Part shown: positions 50,537 through 50,731 of the stretch, piece after piece
Layout: every line of letters starts with the position of its first letter
Position numbering within the stretch: position 1 is the stretch's first letter
DNA from: Candidatus Heritagella gallinarum
GTDB lineage: Bacteria > Bacillota > Clostridia > Oscillospirales > Acutalibacteraceae
Assembly (NCBI GenBank): GCA_904394685.1
Contig: CAJFNK010000064.1
Location: forward strand, 1 to 50,731
DNA: 50,731 nucleotides
Direction: 5' to 3'
Translations under genes and position numbers: made by a program
Notes under the pieces: generated by a model
The model's input: the letters and a program-made list of their open reading frames with translations, nothing else
What the model was told of the DNA's origin: nothing
Database searches by the model: none

Positions 50537-50731
50537 TTACATCTGATTCTCTTTTTTCCGCCAGATAATCGCCAACGCTGCCAGCATCATCACCGCAAAC
50601 ACTGCTGTGAAAAGAATGGCTGTATCGCTGTGATCTCCAGTAGCCGGCGTCTGCGTTCCTTCCTCTCCCTTATCAGGATTCCCCTTGTCAGGATTAGAGG
50701 GTGTTTCTTCTCCATCGTCTGGGTCATCCGG
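50537..50731 (-). CDS. C-terminal end of a sortase-anchored surface protein (partial)
   Basis: The last 64 residues of a gene running off the window. An acidic Asp/Pro/Glu/Lys linker (PDDPDDGEETPSNPDKG and a second PDKG unit) leads to a sorting signal TPATGD. A membrane helix (AILFTAVFAVMMLAALAIIW) and a basic RKKENQM tail follow. This is the cell-wall sorting layout; the motif is TPATG rather than LPxTG, a variant seen in gut Clostridia. The ectodomain and function lie outside the window. Confidence 0.8.
   Translation of the reverse strand, partial: PDDPDDGEETPSNPDKGNPDKGEEGTQTPATGDHSDTAILFTAVFAVMMLAALAIIWRKKENQM

Noticed and set aside
1-50731. CRISPR array, tRNA or rRNA genes
   Set aside because: I saw no regularly spaced direct repeats and no cloverleaf or rRNA-like segments in the gaps. 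Short or unusual tRNAs cannot be fully excluded without a dedicated search.

Overview
The window reads as a chromosomal segment of a Gram-positive anaerobe of the class Clostridia, most likely the Oscillospiraceae/Ruminococcaceae. The basis is the Firmicutes-type housekeeping synteny (mraZ-rsmH-ftsL-pbp, nadD-yhbY-rdgB-ftsY-smc-rnc-plsX, dprA-topA-trmFO, infC-rpmI-rplT), strong AGGAGG ribosome sites, a PASTA-type penicillin-binding protein, a reverse rubrerythrin with PerR, and a sortase-anchored surface protein. No tRNA, rRNA or CRISPR array was recognised. Nearly all genes from 1 to about 42.7 kb lie on the minus strand.

Layout. 1-1.6 kb: an IS/MITE-like end, then an ArsR regulator and a DUF318 permease with matching operator candidates. 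1.6-2.8 kb: a CorA transporter behind a leader that holds a possible 35-codon peptide. 3-15.1 kb: a division and cell wall cluster (mraZ, rsmH, ftsL-like, PASTA PBP, mraY, ftsW, murG, murA, ftsQ, ftsZ) that starts from a promoter with three MraZ boxes; murD, murE, murF and ftsA are absent. 15.3-19.2 kb: a coiled-coil protein, coaD, rsmD, then a sirtuin and an aldehyde dehydrogenase. 19.4-22.4 kb: a plus-strand resolvase-like serine recombinase, a ribokinase-like sugar kinase and a CofE/F420-ligase-like protein. 22.5-24.5 kb: rpsB-tsf. 24.7-35.5 kb: DUF3592 gene, nadD, yhbY, rdgB, ftsY, smc, an Elp3-like radical SAM protein, rnc, plsX and trmFO. 35.5-41.3 kb: topA, dprA, an rRNA methyltransferase and the infC-rpmI-rplT operon with an attenuator leader and an AUU start codon. 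41.4-45.4 kb: a short DtxR-type regulator, radC, a second copy of the IS/MITE-like element in opposite orientation to the first, a split threonine/serine exporter and an RluA pseudouridine synthase.

The last part (45.4-50.7 kb) looks accessory. A visibly AT-rich island carries a frameshifted lipoprotein and a zinc-ribbon membrane protein. A peroxide-stress pair (perR and reverse rubrerythrin) follows. Then comes a large serine recombinase with a small upstream ORF, and finally the C-terminal end of a cell-wall-anchored surface protein cut by the window edge.

I found no clearly new multi-gene system. The best leads are regulatory or mobile: the mobile-element ends at 1-98 and 42736-42873, the rpsB promoter placed so that transcription starts inside a terminator hairpin, the twin ArsR boxes, the corA leader ORF, the recombinase whose ribosome site lies in a hairpin loop, and the CofE-like protein in an organism unlikely to make F420.
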